Shown piece after piece: positions 7,531 through 13,122 of a stretch of DNA of 13,122 nt. Positions within the stretch are counted from its first letter, which is position 1. Every line of letters starts with the position of its first letter. The stretch is from Helicobacteraceae bacterium. GTDB lineage: Bacteria; Campylobacterota; Campylobacteria; Campylobacterales; Sulfurimonadaceae. The position numbers were made by a program, and so were the translations under genes. The DNA lies in assembly GCA_027081565.1 (NCBI GenBank), contig JALWKG010000256.1:1-13122 (forward strand). The letters are read 5' to 3'. The notes beneath the pieces were generated by a model that saw only the letters and a list, made by a program, of their open reading frames with translations, ran no database searches and had not been told where the DNA came from.

Positions 7531-7578
7531 CGATTTCCTTTATTGTAATTAGCGTCTTCATATAGCTAGTTCGTAACT

Positions 7579-7654
7579 ATTATAAAGATGCTAGTTAAAT
7601 CCCTCATCCTAGTCCTGCCTGTCAGGTGCTATAAAATGAAAGTTCGCGATTATA
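7579..7654 (-). promoter_or_regulatory. metK promoter region with two -10 boxes
   Basis: On the minus strand a perfect TATAAT lies at 7654-7649 (context AGCTATAATCG) and a second at 7584-7579 (context CTTTATAATAG). The first would give a leader of about 110 bases, the second one of about 40. Neither has a convincing -35, as is usual in Campylobacterota. Within the long leader is CACCTGACAGG, able to form only a tiny stem. I see no match to known SAM-riboswitch cores. Confidence 0.5.
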
Positions 7655-7687
7655 GCTGAAATGATGTTAATGTTTTTGTCACTTTCT

Positions 7688-7696
7688 TGTTATACT
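7688..7696 (+). promoter_or_regulatory. Extended -10 promoter of the MBL hydrolase gene
   Basis: TGTTATACT is a TGn-extended -10 box; transcription would start near 7703, about 30 bases before the chosen ATG. The T/G-rich TGTTTTTGTC upstream gives no clear -35. This placement is one reason for rejecting the TTG at 7687 as a start codon. Confidence 0.5.
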
Positions 7697-7731
7697 CTTC
7701 ACATAATAGTAATTTAAGAAGGCTTGTTTGG

Positions 7732-8697
7732 ATGAGACGTAGACATTTTCTTTTTCTCTCTCTTTTTTCTTGGCTTACACTCACAGCCAAAGAGACGTTA
7801 CCTTGGGTTTTGGGAAAGTACGGAAAGTTTCGTTTTAAAAATGTCCATCAAAATGTTTTCATTATGCACGGTGTACTTTCTGCTCCGGACAGCGAGAACC
7901 AAGGTTTTGTGATCAACCCTGCTTTTGTAGAGACTAAGCATGGCTTGGTGGTTGTTGATCCGGGTGGTAGTTATAAAGCGGGAAAAGAGATTTTAAAACA
8001 GATGCAAAATGTCTCAAAAAAACCTGTTATAGCCATCTTCAACACACACGACCATGATGATCACTGGTTTGCTAATGCAGTTTTTAAAGAGGCCTATCCC
8101 CAAGCCACCATTTATGCCCATGAGAAGATGCCCAGTGCTGCAAAAGAGCTTTATGGCGGTGATTATGCTCAACGTGGATTCACCTACGATGCGGCCAAGC
8201 ATGTTGTCTATCCTGAGCATCTTTTAAAAGGGGATGAAACGCTTCACATCGATGGAGAGACTTTTATGATCTTGCATCCTCAAGCGGCGCACACCAACAA
8301 CGACATCGCCATCATCCACCAAAACTCCAACACCATCTTTATGGGCGACCTGCTGATGTCAAAAGCACTGGCAAACTTTGGGCTACACTCGAGCATAAGA
8401 GGGAACATTAGATTTTTGGAGTCTGTAGAGAAGATGCCTGCGTTCTCTCTCTATGTTGCAGGGCATGGGCCAAGTGGGTCACGAGAAGATATTTTGATGC
8501 CCTACCTGAGCTACCTTCGTGTCATAGAAAACGCTATGATAGAAGCCTACAAACAAGAGCTTTCACGCACTGACTTTGCGTCTGTAGAAGAGAAGATACT
8601 CCAACAGCTCAGTTGGGAGGAGCTTCCCTTTTCACATGCCTTTGTGAACCGCTATATGCACCACATCTATAGTGAACTAGAAGATGCCCAGTTCTAA
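7732..8697 (+). CDS. Tat-exported metallo-beta-lactamase-fold hydrolase, SoxH-like
   Basis: A protein of 321 residues from ATG 7732, preceded by AGAAGG nine bases upstream. The N-terminus MRRRHFLFLSLF carries RRxFL, a twin-arginine motif, then a hydrophobic run to about residue 19, so export in folded form is likely. The zinc site is complete: HDHDDH (H106, H108, D110, H111; HxHxDH), H187 (AAH), D206 (MGD) and H245 (AGHGP). Overall it looks like the periplasmic MBL hydrolases called SoxH or 'quinoprotein relay system zinc metallohydrolase', some encoded near SoxYZ-like carriers; I recall those families but could not search them. The substrate is unknown; a thiol or thioester adduct is a reasonable guess. 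It converges with the Sox-fusion gene, their 3' ends overlapping by four bases. Confidence 0.85.
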   Translation: MRRRHFLFLSLFSWLTLTAKETLPWVLGKYGKFRFKNVHQNVFIMHGVLSAPDSENQGFVINPAFVETKHGLVVVDPGGSYKAGKEILKQMQNVSKKPVIAIFNTHDHDDHWFANAVFKEAYPQATIYAHEKMPSAAKELYGGDYAQRGFTYDAAKHVVYPEHLLKGDETLHIDGETFMILHPQAAHTNNDIAIIHQNSNTIFMGDLLMSKALANFGLHSSIRGNIRFLESVEKMPAFSLYVAGHGPSGSREDILMPYLSYLRVIENAMIEAYKQELSRTDFASVEEKILQQLSWEELPFSHAFVNRYMHHIYSELEDAQF

Positions 8698-9872
8698 ACC
8701 TCACCTCCACCAAGTGCTACAACAGTATGTACTTCTGTCAGATAGAATCTACCATCTTCTCCTTCTATCACTACACTAATAACACCTTCCCCGTCTATCA
8801 TATCCATCTTTATTTTTGCTTGCAGATCAATAATGCTTTGAGGATGTATTTTCCACTCTGCTACTCTCTGCGTCTTATCCTCCTCTTCTGTCGCAAAGAG
8901 GATGACTCTTTTGGCTTTGATATCAGAGCGTATAGCAACAGGTACAGCACCCCCGTTACTGGCAACGTCAGGTGATGTAAGGGTAATTCTATCTATAGGT
9001 GTTAAAGAGACTTTGCCTAGATAAGCATAGATAGCAGGGTGGTTTTGCATAAGTTCTGTTCTAATTATAGGAGGTTTACCAAGACCACTAGCGGAGTTCT
9101 CTTTAGATTGTTTAATAAGAACCTCTGTTTCAAACTGCTCACCTCTGTTGTTTAACACAATCAATTGGAGTTTTTTAGAGCCTAGACTTCTATAGGTAAA
9201 CTTGAAAACTGGGTTTCGTGCAAGGTAAGATGTACTGTCCAATTCATAGACTATGGTGTTGTTCTCTTTTAGTATGATCTTTGTGACATAAAGCGCTTCT
9301 ATCTTGTGGCGTCTTGCTTGTTTGGGTGTATCCATATCATGCTTCACAAAAAACTTCACCTTTGTTATACCGTCAAGATAATGTTTTGCCTTCACTTTAA
9401 GTTGAACTACTGTCTCTTTTCTAGAGACAAAAACTAATGGTGCACTACTTTTTTTATCAGGATTTATCTTTGAGACATAACTGGTGTTCATCTCTATCTC
9501 TTCATCTTCTAGCCCTATCTCCTGTTCTTTCATCGTTGTAACAGGTAGACTCTTTTTATCAGGATTCATCTTCGAAACATAAGTAGCGATTTTCTCTATC
9601 TCCTTGTCTCTAAGTCCTATCACCTGCCCTTTCATCAGTGGCTGCATACTTCTACCGTAGGTACCGTTTTGATAGCCTTTGATTGAAGTGACAATGTCCT
9701 CTTTAGTCAGCGTATTAATCACGATACTTGTACCTAATGCTCTCTTCTCGCCAAAACTGCCATGACAGGCTGTACATTTTTTAAAAAGCGCTTTTCCATC
9801 TTTTTCTGAAGCCTCAACCTGCGCCCATAACATACCCTGCATCAGCAGCATACCCACTAAAAGTTTCCACAT
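8694..9872 (-). CDS. Cytochrome c - SoxZ - SoxY fusion lacking the carrier cysteine
   Basis: A protein of 392 residues. A Sec signal peptide (about 1-21, MWKLLVGMLLMQGMLWAQVEA) leads into a small class I cytochrome c domain: CTACH (33-37) binds haem and M76 in SMQP is the likely distal ligand. The helix after it is duplicated (see repeat). Residues about 147-254 resemble SoxZ (VQLKVKAKHYLDG, FFVKHDMDTP matching the HPMETG region, then YLARNPVFKFTYRS, IVLNNRGEQFETEV). Residues about 285-392 resemble SoxY (ITLTSPDVASNGGAVPVAI, ending VVALGGGEV). SoxY normally ends GGCGG, its Cys carrying the sulfur substrate; here that position is Gly, and C33 and C36 are the only cysteines in the protein. It therefore cannot act as a classical covalent carrier; an electron or partner-docking role is inferred. 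GGGAGG lies nine bases before the ATG. Other sox genes are not in the window. Confidence 0.8.
   Translation of the reverse strand: MWKLLVGMLLMQGMLWAQVEASEKDGKALFKKCTACHGSFGEKRALGTSIVINTLTKEDIVTSIKGYQNGTYGRSMQPLMKGQVIGLRDKEIEKIATYVSKMNPDKKSLPVTTMKEQEIGLEDEEIEMNTSYVSKINPDKKSSAPLVFVSRKETVVQLKVKAKHYLDGITKVKFFVKHDMDTPKQARRHKIEALYVTKIILKENNTIVYELDSTSYLARNPVFKFTYRSLGSKKLQLIVLNNRGEQFETEVLIKQSKENSASGLGKPPIIRTELMQNHPAIYAYLGKVSLTPIDRITLTSPDVASNGGAVPVAIRSDIKAKRVILFATEEEDKTQRVAEWKIHPQSIIDLQAKIKMDMIDGEGVISVVIEGEDGRFYLTEVHTVVALGGGEV
9432..9635 (-). repeat. In-frame 102-bp tandem duplication in the cytochrome domain
   Basis: Residues 80-108 (MKGQVIGLRDKEIEKIATYV...) and 114-142 (MKEQEIGLEDEEIEMNTSYV...) align without gaps at a period of 34 residues, 20 of 29 identical, both ending NPDKKS. 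The DNA is also clearly related. The unit is the last helix of the cytochrome fold, so the second copy forms an extra helix or linker before the SoxZ-like domain. Confidence 0.85.
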
Positions 9873-9947
9873 ATTTCTTATCCTCCCATGTTCCTTTTTA
9901 CAAGTGCAACAAAGCTCTTTCTCTCCACGATAAAGTAATATCTATCT

Positions 9948-10019
9948 TTACCGAGTCAGATTGTGTGCTCCGAGTACCACCGCTGTACTCAAAAGAACAA
10001 GTAGCCATAACCTCTTCAT
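9948..10019 (-). CDS. Possible 23-residue hydrophobic peptide
   Basis: ATG at 10019 follows AAGGAACTTT, a good ribosome binding site, and encodes 23 residues: MKRLWLLVLLSTAVVLGAHN, three more residues, then TAA. The composition is that of a signal peptide or tiny membrane peptide (basic start, hydrophobic core, small residues AVVLGA). It ends 75 bases before the Sox-fusion start on the same strand, so it could be a leader peptide or a small membrane protein. A second frame from 10008 to 9898 (36 codons) overlaps it; a single indel would join the signal-like start to that frame, so a decayed exported protein is another reading. No family recognised. Confidence 0.35.
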   Translation of the reverse strand: MKRLWLLVLLSTAVVLGAHNLTR

Positions 10020-10049
10020 AAAGTTCCTTATCACATATTATTACTGCAA

Positions 10050-10058
10050 ATCATAACA
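10050..10058 (-). promoter_or_regulatory. Candidate extended -10 promoter for the Sox-fusion transcript
   Basis: On the minus strand TGTTATGAT (10058-10050) is a TGn-extended -10 box, the same TGTTAT core as the convergent hydrolase gene's promoter. Transcription would start near 10043, just before the ribosome binding site of the 23-codon mini-gene, and run into the Sox fusion. No clear -35 is seen. Confidence 0.35.
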
Positions 10059-10130
10059 TACAAAATGAGATAAACACTCTTTTAAACATTTTAGCTGTCT
10101 TGAAATACCAACAATTTATTTATTTACTTC

Positions 10131-10139
10131 TGCTAAAAT
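10131..10139 (+). promoter_or_regulatory. Extended -10 promoter of the peroxiredoxin gene
   Basis: TGCTAAAAT is a TGn-extended -10 box; transcription would begin near 10146, leaving a leader of about 29 bases with GGAG (10162-10165) ahead of the ATG. The upstream bases are T-rich without a good -35. The leader position argues against the TTG start at 10100. Confidence 0.5.
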
Positions 10140-10174
10140 GCCCGTACAAAAAATTAAACACGGAGACTACATAC

Positions 10175-10771
10175 ATGTTAGTAACAAACAAAGCACCAGA
10201 CTTTACAGCAACAACAGTTCTTGGAAACAACCAAATCGTTGAAGATTTCAACCTATACGAAAACTTCGGTGAAAACGGTACAGTACTTTTCTTCTACCCA
10301 CTAGACTTTACATTTGTATGTCCTTCAGAGATCATCGCATTTGATCACCGTCTTAAAGAGTTCCACGATCGTGGAATCAACCTTATCGGTGTTTCTGTTG
10401 ACTCTCAGTTCTCTCACTTTGCATGGAAAGAGACACCAGTAAACAAGGGTGGAATTGGCCAGATCAAATACCCACTGGTAGCTGACCTTACAAAAGAGAT
10501 CGCTAAAGCTTACGATGTTCTTCTTGATGGTGGTGTTGCACTACGTGGTTCATTCCTTATCGACAAAGACGGTACAGTGCGTCACGCAGTGATCAACGAC
10601 CTTCCACTTGGTCGTAACATCGATGAGATGATCCGTATGGTAGATGCTATGCTATTTACTAACGAGCACGGCGAAGTATGTGCTGCGGGTTGGAACAAAG
10701 GTGACGAAGGTATGAAGGCTGACACTGAAGGTGTTGCTGAGTATCTTGCTAAGCACGAGGGTGACCTGTAA
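10175..10771 (+). CDS. Typical 2-Cys peroxiredoxin (AhpC/TSA family)
   Basis: This 198-residue thioredoxin-fold peroxidase reduces hydrogen peroxide and organic hydroperoxides in the cytoplasm. The peroxidatic cysteine is C49 in PLDFTFVCPSE and the resolving cysteine is C169 in GEVCAAGW, which forms the intersubunit disulfide of typical 2-Cys enzymes. The conserved active-site Arg is in ALRGSFLID (R124). A GGIG segment (92-95) is present, like the GGLG of over-oxidation-sensitive forms, but the C-terminal YF motif is not (YLAKHEGDL). The start is ATG 10175, where the family's usual MLVTNKAPDF begins, with GGAG upstream. No AhpF is adjacent, so reduction by a thioredoxin system is likely (known for Campylobacterota relatives). 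The gene is monocistronic, with its own promoter and a terminator after the stop. Codon use is strongly biased, fitting high expression. Confidence 0.95.
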   Translation: MLVTNKAPDFTATTVLGNNQIVEDFNLYENFGENGTVLFFYPLDFTFVCPSEIIAFDHRLKEFHDRGINLIGVSVDSQFSHFAWKETPVNKGGIGQIKYPLVADLTKEIAKAYDVLLDGGVALRGSFLIDKDGTVRHAVINDLPLGRNIDEMIRMVDAMLFTNEHGEVCAAGWNKGDEGMKADTEGVAEYLAKHEGDL

Positions 10772-10785
10772 GGTTTCTCTTCTTT

Positions 10786-10812
10786 TGTACCTCATTACGA
10801 GGTACATCTTTT
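10786..10812 (+). terminator. Intrinsic terminator of the peroxiredoxin gene
   Basis: TGTACCTC (10786-10793) pairs exactly with GAGGTACA (10799-10806) around a five-base loop, followed by TCTTTT. It lies 15 bases after the peroxiredoxin stop, between convergent genes; the convergent gene's stop is six bases beyond. On the other strand the hairpin is followed by A residues, so it mainly serves the + strand. Confidence 0.75.
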
Positions 10813-11400
10813 CTACTTCTCTACTTGAATCTTCTCTAAAACTTTTTCTAAAGACTTTATCGTTGTCATTACATTTTGAACAGTCTCTGAGCCTGTTGCA
10901 GCAATCACACGTACCTTCCAAAAAACAAATCCAAGTAGCGCAAAGATCAACACAGCCACAATTAATACAAAAACAAGCAGTCTGTTTTCAATCCTAGAGA
11001 GCGTTGGGTCAACAAAACTACTTTTTGAGCTTTTTATGACCTCTTCAACAGCAAGCTTAGTGGTATCAACAATGTTGACAGCACTTCCTTGTACTCTATC
11101 AAACTGTTGAGGCAGTGCAGTGGCGATGTTGTTAATCGCTTTTGCATTGTTGTTCAAGGCCTGTGCTAAAGCAGTAATGACTTTTTGATCTTCACTGCTA
11201 AACTCTTTTTTGTTAGAGAGTTGTTTGGTTAAAACGATCAACTGTTTAGAACTTTTAGTAATGGCATCTACACTTTCTTGCATCCCCGCCACAGTGATTA
11301 CGATCTCTATACGACTCGGTTGTGTCACATTGGCATCAGTGGCACTCAGTGGAAATGAATTAACTGCAAGGAAAGCTATAGACAAAAACAGCTGTTTCAT
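10813..11400 (-). CDS. Signal-peptide, single-TM protein, unknown function
   Basis: A protein of 195 residues. A Sec signal peptide is seen at 1-20 (MKQLFLSIAFLAVNSFPLSA). Next comes a helical, Asn/Gln/Lys/Ala-rich region (about 35-125) with spaced hydrophobics that may coil, then one strong TM helix (about 141-161, LLVFVLIVAVLIFALLGFVFW), and a short amphipathic helical tail (about 172-195). This predicts a periplasmic helical domain anchored by a C-terminal TM. No family recognised. Its ATG overlaps the TGA of the 60-residue gene (ATGA), so it is translationally coupled to it and to the M48 peptidase gene upstream; a role with that peptidase in the membrane is inferred. Confidence 0.7.
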   Translation of the reverse strand: MKQLFLSIAFLAVNSFPLSATDANVTQPSRIEIVITVAGMQESVDAITKSSKQLIVLTKQLSNKKEFSSEDQKVITALAQALNNNAKAINNIATALPQQFDRVQGSAVNIVDTTKLAVEEVIKSSKSSFVDPTLSRIENRLLVFVLIVAVLIFALLGFVFWKVRVIAATGSETVQNVMTTIKSLEKVLEKIQVEK

Positions 11401-11579
11401 GATGCATCCACTTTACTGTCTCTCATTGCATCTTCTGCCAACTGACGGATCCAGTCATTAAACTTTACATCATGGTCCAGGCAATATTTGGCATAGCTTT
11501 GCAACTCGTCAACCGTGAGCATCAACTCTACCTCTTTTAGTGGTATGCCCTCTTGAGTCAAGGTCTCTACTGTTTTCAT
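11397..11579 (-). CDS. 60-residue conserved-looking small protein, unknown
   Basis: A small soluble, acidic protein of 60 residues with no signal peptide or TM segment. Its middle part, MLTVDELQSYAKYCLDHDVK followed by FNDWIRQLAEDAMRD, predicts two amphipathic helices. The single Cys is in YCLDHD. It begins in the ATGA shared with the M48 peptidase stop and ends in the ATGA shared with the next gene, with AGGAG six bases before its ATG. This tight coupling is the main support that it is real. It might be an adaptor or regulator of the peptidase (inference); a resemblance to the C-terminal helices of small DNA-binding antitoxins is too weak to use. Confidence 0.65.
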   Translation of the reverse strand: MKTVETLTQEGIPLKEVELMLTVDELQSYAKYCLDHDVKFNDWIRQLAEDAMRDSKVDAS

Positions 11580-13122
11580 CCGTTCTCCTGTAGTTTGAAC
11601 TCTCTTGGCAATGGTACCTGCATGAGTTGTGCCACCGCGTGTATGAAAGTATCCTCTTCTGCAGAGACTTTTCCATCATGCTTGACACTGTAAAGCACCC
11701 CCTCAAAGATACGCTCAGCAATAGCAGGCTTGGCACGCTCTATCGCCAAAACTGCTCCTACGAACTTCTCATGGTCTATCTGCTCACGAGGGACATACTC
11801 TAAAGCACCCGCCTGAAGCTTCCTTTTGGTCACGTCAAAAGCTTCTTGTGCCTCTCTCTCATCATCGTACTGCGCCTGTGCCAGCATAGAGTAGATCACC
11901 TCTACCTCAGACTTTATGGCACCAAGATGGTTACTGCTTTTTTTAGGGACAGCTCTCAAACCTAAGTGTATCTCCAAGGGACGCTGGATGATATACTGCA
12001 GGCTCCACTCAAACAACGTCACTTTTTTGTCCGCCGTGACAAAGGCTTCTGCGATCTTTTTAAACCGCTTGTACTGTTCTATAGAGAGACTCTTTAGCGC
12101 ATTCAGACTCAGTGAGACTATAAGTGAGCTCTGCTTTTTCAGGTCTTTATGATCTTCTCTCTGGAAACTTGCAAACTCTAATAGCAGGTAGGGGTTCTCT
12201 TCTTGAAGTACACTAAAAAGCATCTCTTTGTAGGCCGGATCATATAGAAGAGACAAGACCACAGCCTGCGCTCCCAACGGATCGTTGAGACGCTCTTTGA
12301 CCTTGCTATCAAGAGAGATGATCTCTTCTCTGACCTGCTCGACCTCTTCTTCTTTGATCTGCCCAACCTGCATCATTGCAGCAGCGATCGCACCCTCTGT
12401 AAACTGCTCTTTTTGTTTTTCTCTTTTTTCTTGGTACTCGCTCTTTTGCTCTTCACGCTTTTTAGATCTTTCTGCTCTGCTGTAATCAGGTAGTCGTCCG
12501 TTCCATCGTGGTTCTATCTTTTTGATACGCTCTTTAAGTGGGGGATGGGTTGCAGTCAAACCACCAAAAAAAGAGCTGATCCCCTCTGCAAAGTAGAGAT
12601 GACTGTATGTCTCTGCTGCCGGTGACTCTAATTTAGAGCTGTAGTAAGCGATCTTTTTAAGTGCCCCACTGATCCCTTGAGGATAGCGGGTATACTGCAC
12701 AGCTGTCGCATCTGCCAAATACTCCCGTTTACGGCTCACCCCCGCCTTGATGATAGAACCAAAAAAAGTCCCAATGTAGCCAATGGCAAAAAGACCTGCG
12801 CCCAAAGCCAAAATGTAAAGTCCCCCACCATTGCCTTTTTTGTTGGAAGAACTTCTATGGTAGTGGCTTCGTCTTGTCATCGAACGTAATATGAAACGAC
12901 CGACCAGACCGATGAGTAATATGCCATGAAGGGTTGCTGTCAACTGTAGGTTCAGACGCATGTCTCCATTAAAGATATGACTAAACTCATGCGCGATCAC
13001 CCCTTGAAGCTCTTCACGGTTGAGCTTTTCAACCGTACCTTCCGTCACACCGATCACCGCATCATCAAAACTCAAACCGGCGGCAAAAGCATTAATACTG
13101 CGCTCATCCAAAATAAAGACGG
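11576..13122 (-). CDS. M48 family metallopeptidase with long C-terminal region (5' partial)
   Basis: The frame is open to the window edge; the first visible residues, VFILDERSINAFAAG, are the family's internal NAFAAG segment, so the true start lies beyond 13122 (the TTG at 13111 is internal). The zinc site HEFSH (HExxH) is at 12991-12977, and the third ligand Glu is in REYLADATA. Two TM segments flank a linker with RSHYHRSSSNKKG, and HPPLKERI follows, as in HtpX and related membrane peptidases. Unlike HtpX (about 290 residues), some 310 more residues follow: a charged Glu/Lys/Gln coiled-coil stretch, a helical region, and a TerB-like end (HDGKVSAEEDTFIHAVAQLM). Such long M48 proteins usually lie beside lemA, which could be upstream off the window. 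It likely degrades or processes membrane proteins. Coupled by ATGA to the next gene. Confidence 0.9.
   Translation of the reverse strand, partial: VFILDERSINAFAAGLSFDDAVIGVTEGTVEKLNREELQGVIAHEFSHIFNGDMRLNLQLTATLHGILLIGLVGRFILRSMTRRSHYHRSSSNKKGNGGGLYILALGAGLFAIGYIGTFFGSIIKAGVSRKREYLADATAVQYTRYPQGISGALKKIAYYSSKLESPAAETYSHLYFAEGISSFFGGLTATHPPLKERIKKIEPRWNGRLPDYSRAERSKKREEQKSEYQEKREKQKEQFTEGAIAAAMMQVGQIKEEEVEQVREEIISLDSKVKERLNDPLGAQAVVLSLLYDPAYKEMLFSVLQEENPYLLLEFASFQREDHKDLKKQSSLIVSLSLNALKSLSIEQYKRFKKIAEAFVTADKKVTLFEWSLQYIIQRPLEIHLGLRAVPKKSSNHLGAIKSEVEVIYSMLAQAQYDDEREAQEAFDVTKRKLQAGALEYVPREQIDHEKFVGAVLAIERAKPAIAERIFEGVLYSVKHDGKVSAEEDTFIHAVAQLMQVPLPREFKLQENG

Noticed and set aside
7531..7660. SAM riboswitch in the metK leader
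   Set aside because: No match by eye to SAM-I, SAM-II or related conserved cores, and no strong multi-stem fold is apparent.
7687..7731. TTG start 15 codons earlier for the MBL hydrolase
   Set aside because: It overlaps the extended -10 box, and the ATG at 7732 has a ribosome binding site and puts the twin-arginine signal at the N-terminus.
8694..8720. Frameshift at the 3' end of the Sox fusion hiding a GGCGG end
   Set aside because: All three minus-strand frames across the last codons were read; none gives a Cys codon in a suitable place, and the GGT GGA GGT GAG run reads cleanly as GGGE.
10100..10174. TTG start 25 codons earlier for the peroxiredoxin
   Set aside because: The promoter TGCTAAAAT lies inside that extension, and the family's normal N-terminus begins at ATG 10175 after GGAG.

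Overview
The window is a stretch of bacterial chromosome, dense in genes and of moderate GC (low-to-mid 40s % by eye). It is most consistent with a sulfur-oxidising Campylobacterota such as a Sulfurovum or Sulfurimonas relative. That placement is an inference from protein flavour (MetK, AhpC-type peroxiredoxin, membrane-anchored FMN glutamate-synthase-like protein, Sox-related carrier), the gene mix and promoters with good -10 but poor -35 elements. No marker gene such as rRNA is present to prove it. There are no tRNAs, CRISPR arrays, insertion sequences or phage genes.

Layout. (1) 1-1658, +: C-terminal part of a DUF255/YyaL-type protein (thioredoxin-like plus six-hairpin-glycosidase-like fold), ending in a terminator that overlaps its stop codon. 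(2) 1659-2181: a gene-free stretch packed with inverted repeats and ending in a REP-like palindrome. (3) 2182-2928, +: a two-TM small membrane protein followed by a cysteine-rich CopZ N-terminal-like [2Fe-2S]/Zn protein. (4) 2918-6223, -: a probable run of DUF4105 membrane protein, DoxX protein and FMN-binding glutamate-synthase-family protein. (5) 6373-7530, -: metK with a long leader. (6) 7732-9872: a Tat-exported metallo-beta-lactamase-fold hydrolase (+) converging on a cytochrome c-SoxZ-SoxY fusion (-). (7) 10175-10771, +: a 2-Cys peroxiredoxin. (8) 10813-13122, -: a translationally coupled trio of M48 peptidase (N-terminus off the window), a 60-residue protein and a 195-residue membrane protein.

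Most notable is region 6. One polypeptide carries an exported c-type cytochrome domain, then a SoxZ-like domain, then a SoxY-like domain. The SoxY part ends GGGEV where substrate-binding SoxY ends GGCGG, so the carrier cysteine is absent. The cytochrome's last helix has been tandemly duplicated in frame (34 residues). The convergent neighbour is a SoxH-like zinc hydrolase. This resembles the SoxYZ-like carrier and zinc-hydrolase pairs known beside PQQ dehydrogenases, but no quinoprotein is in view. It could be an alternative periplasmic electron or intermediate relay.

Other points worth checking are the nested structured element at 1759-2043, a roughly 70-residue insertion and a changed cluster-cysteine spacing in the glutamate-synthase-like protein, and a signal-peptide-like mini-gene with a good ribosome binding site just upstream of the Sox fusion.
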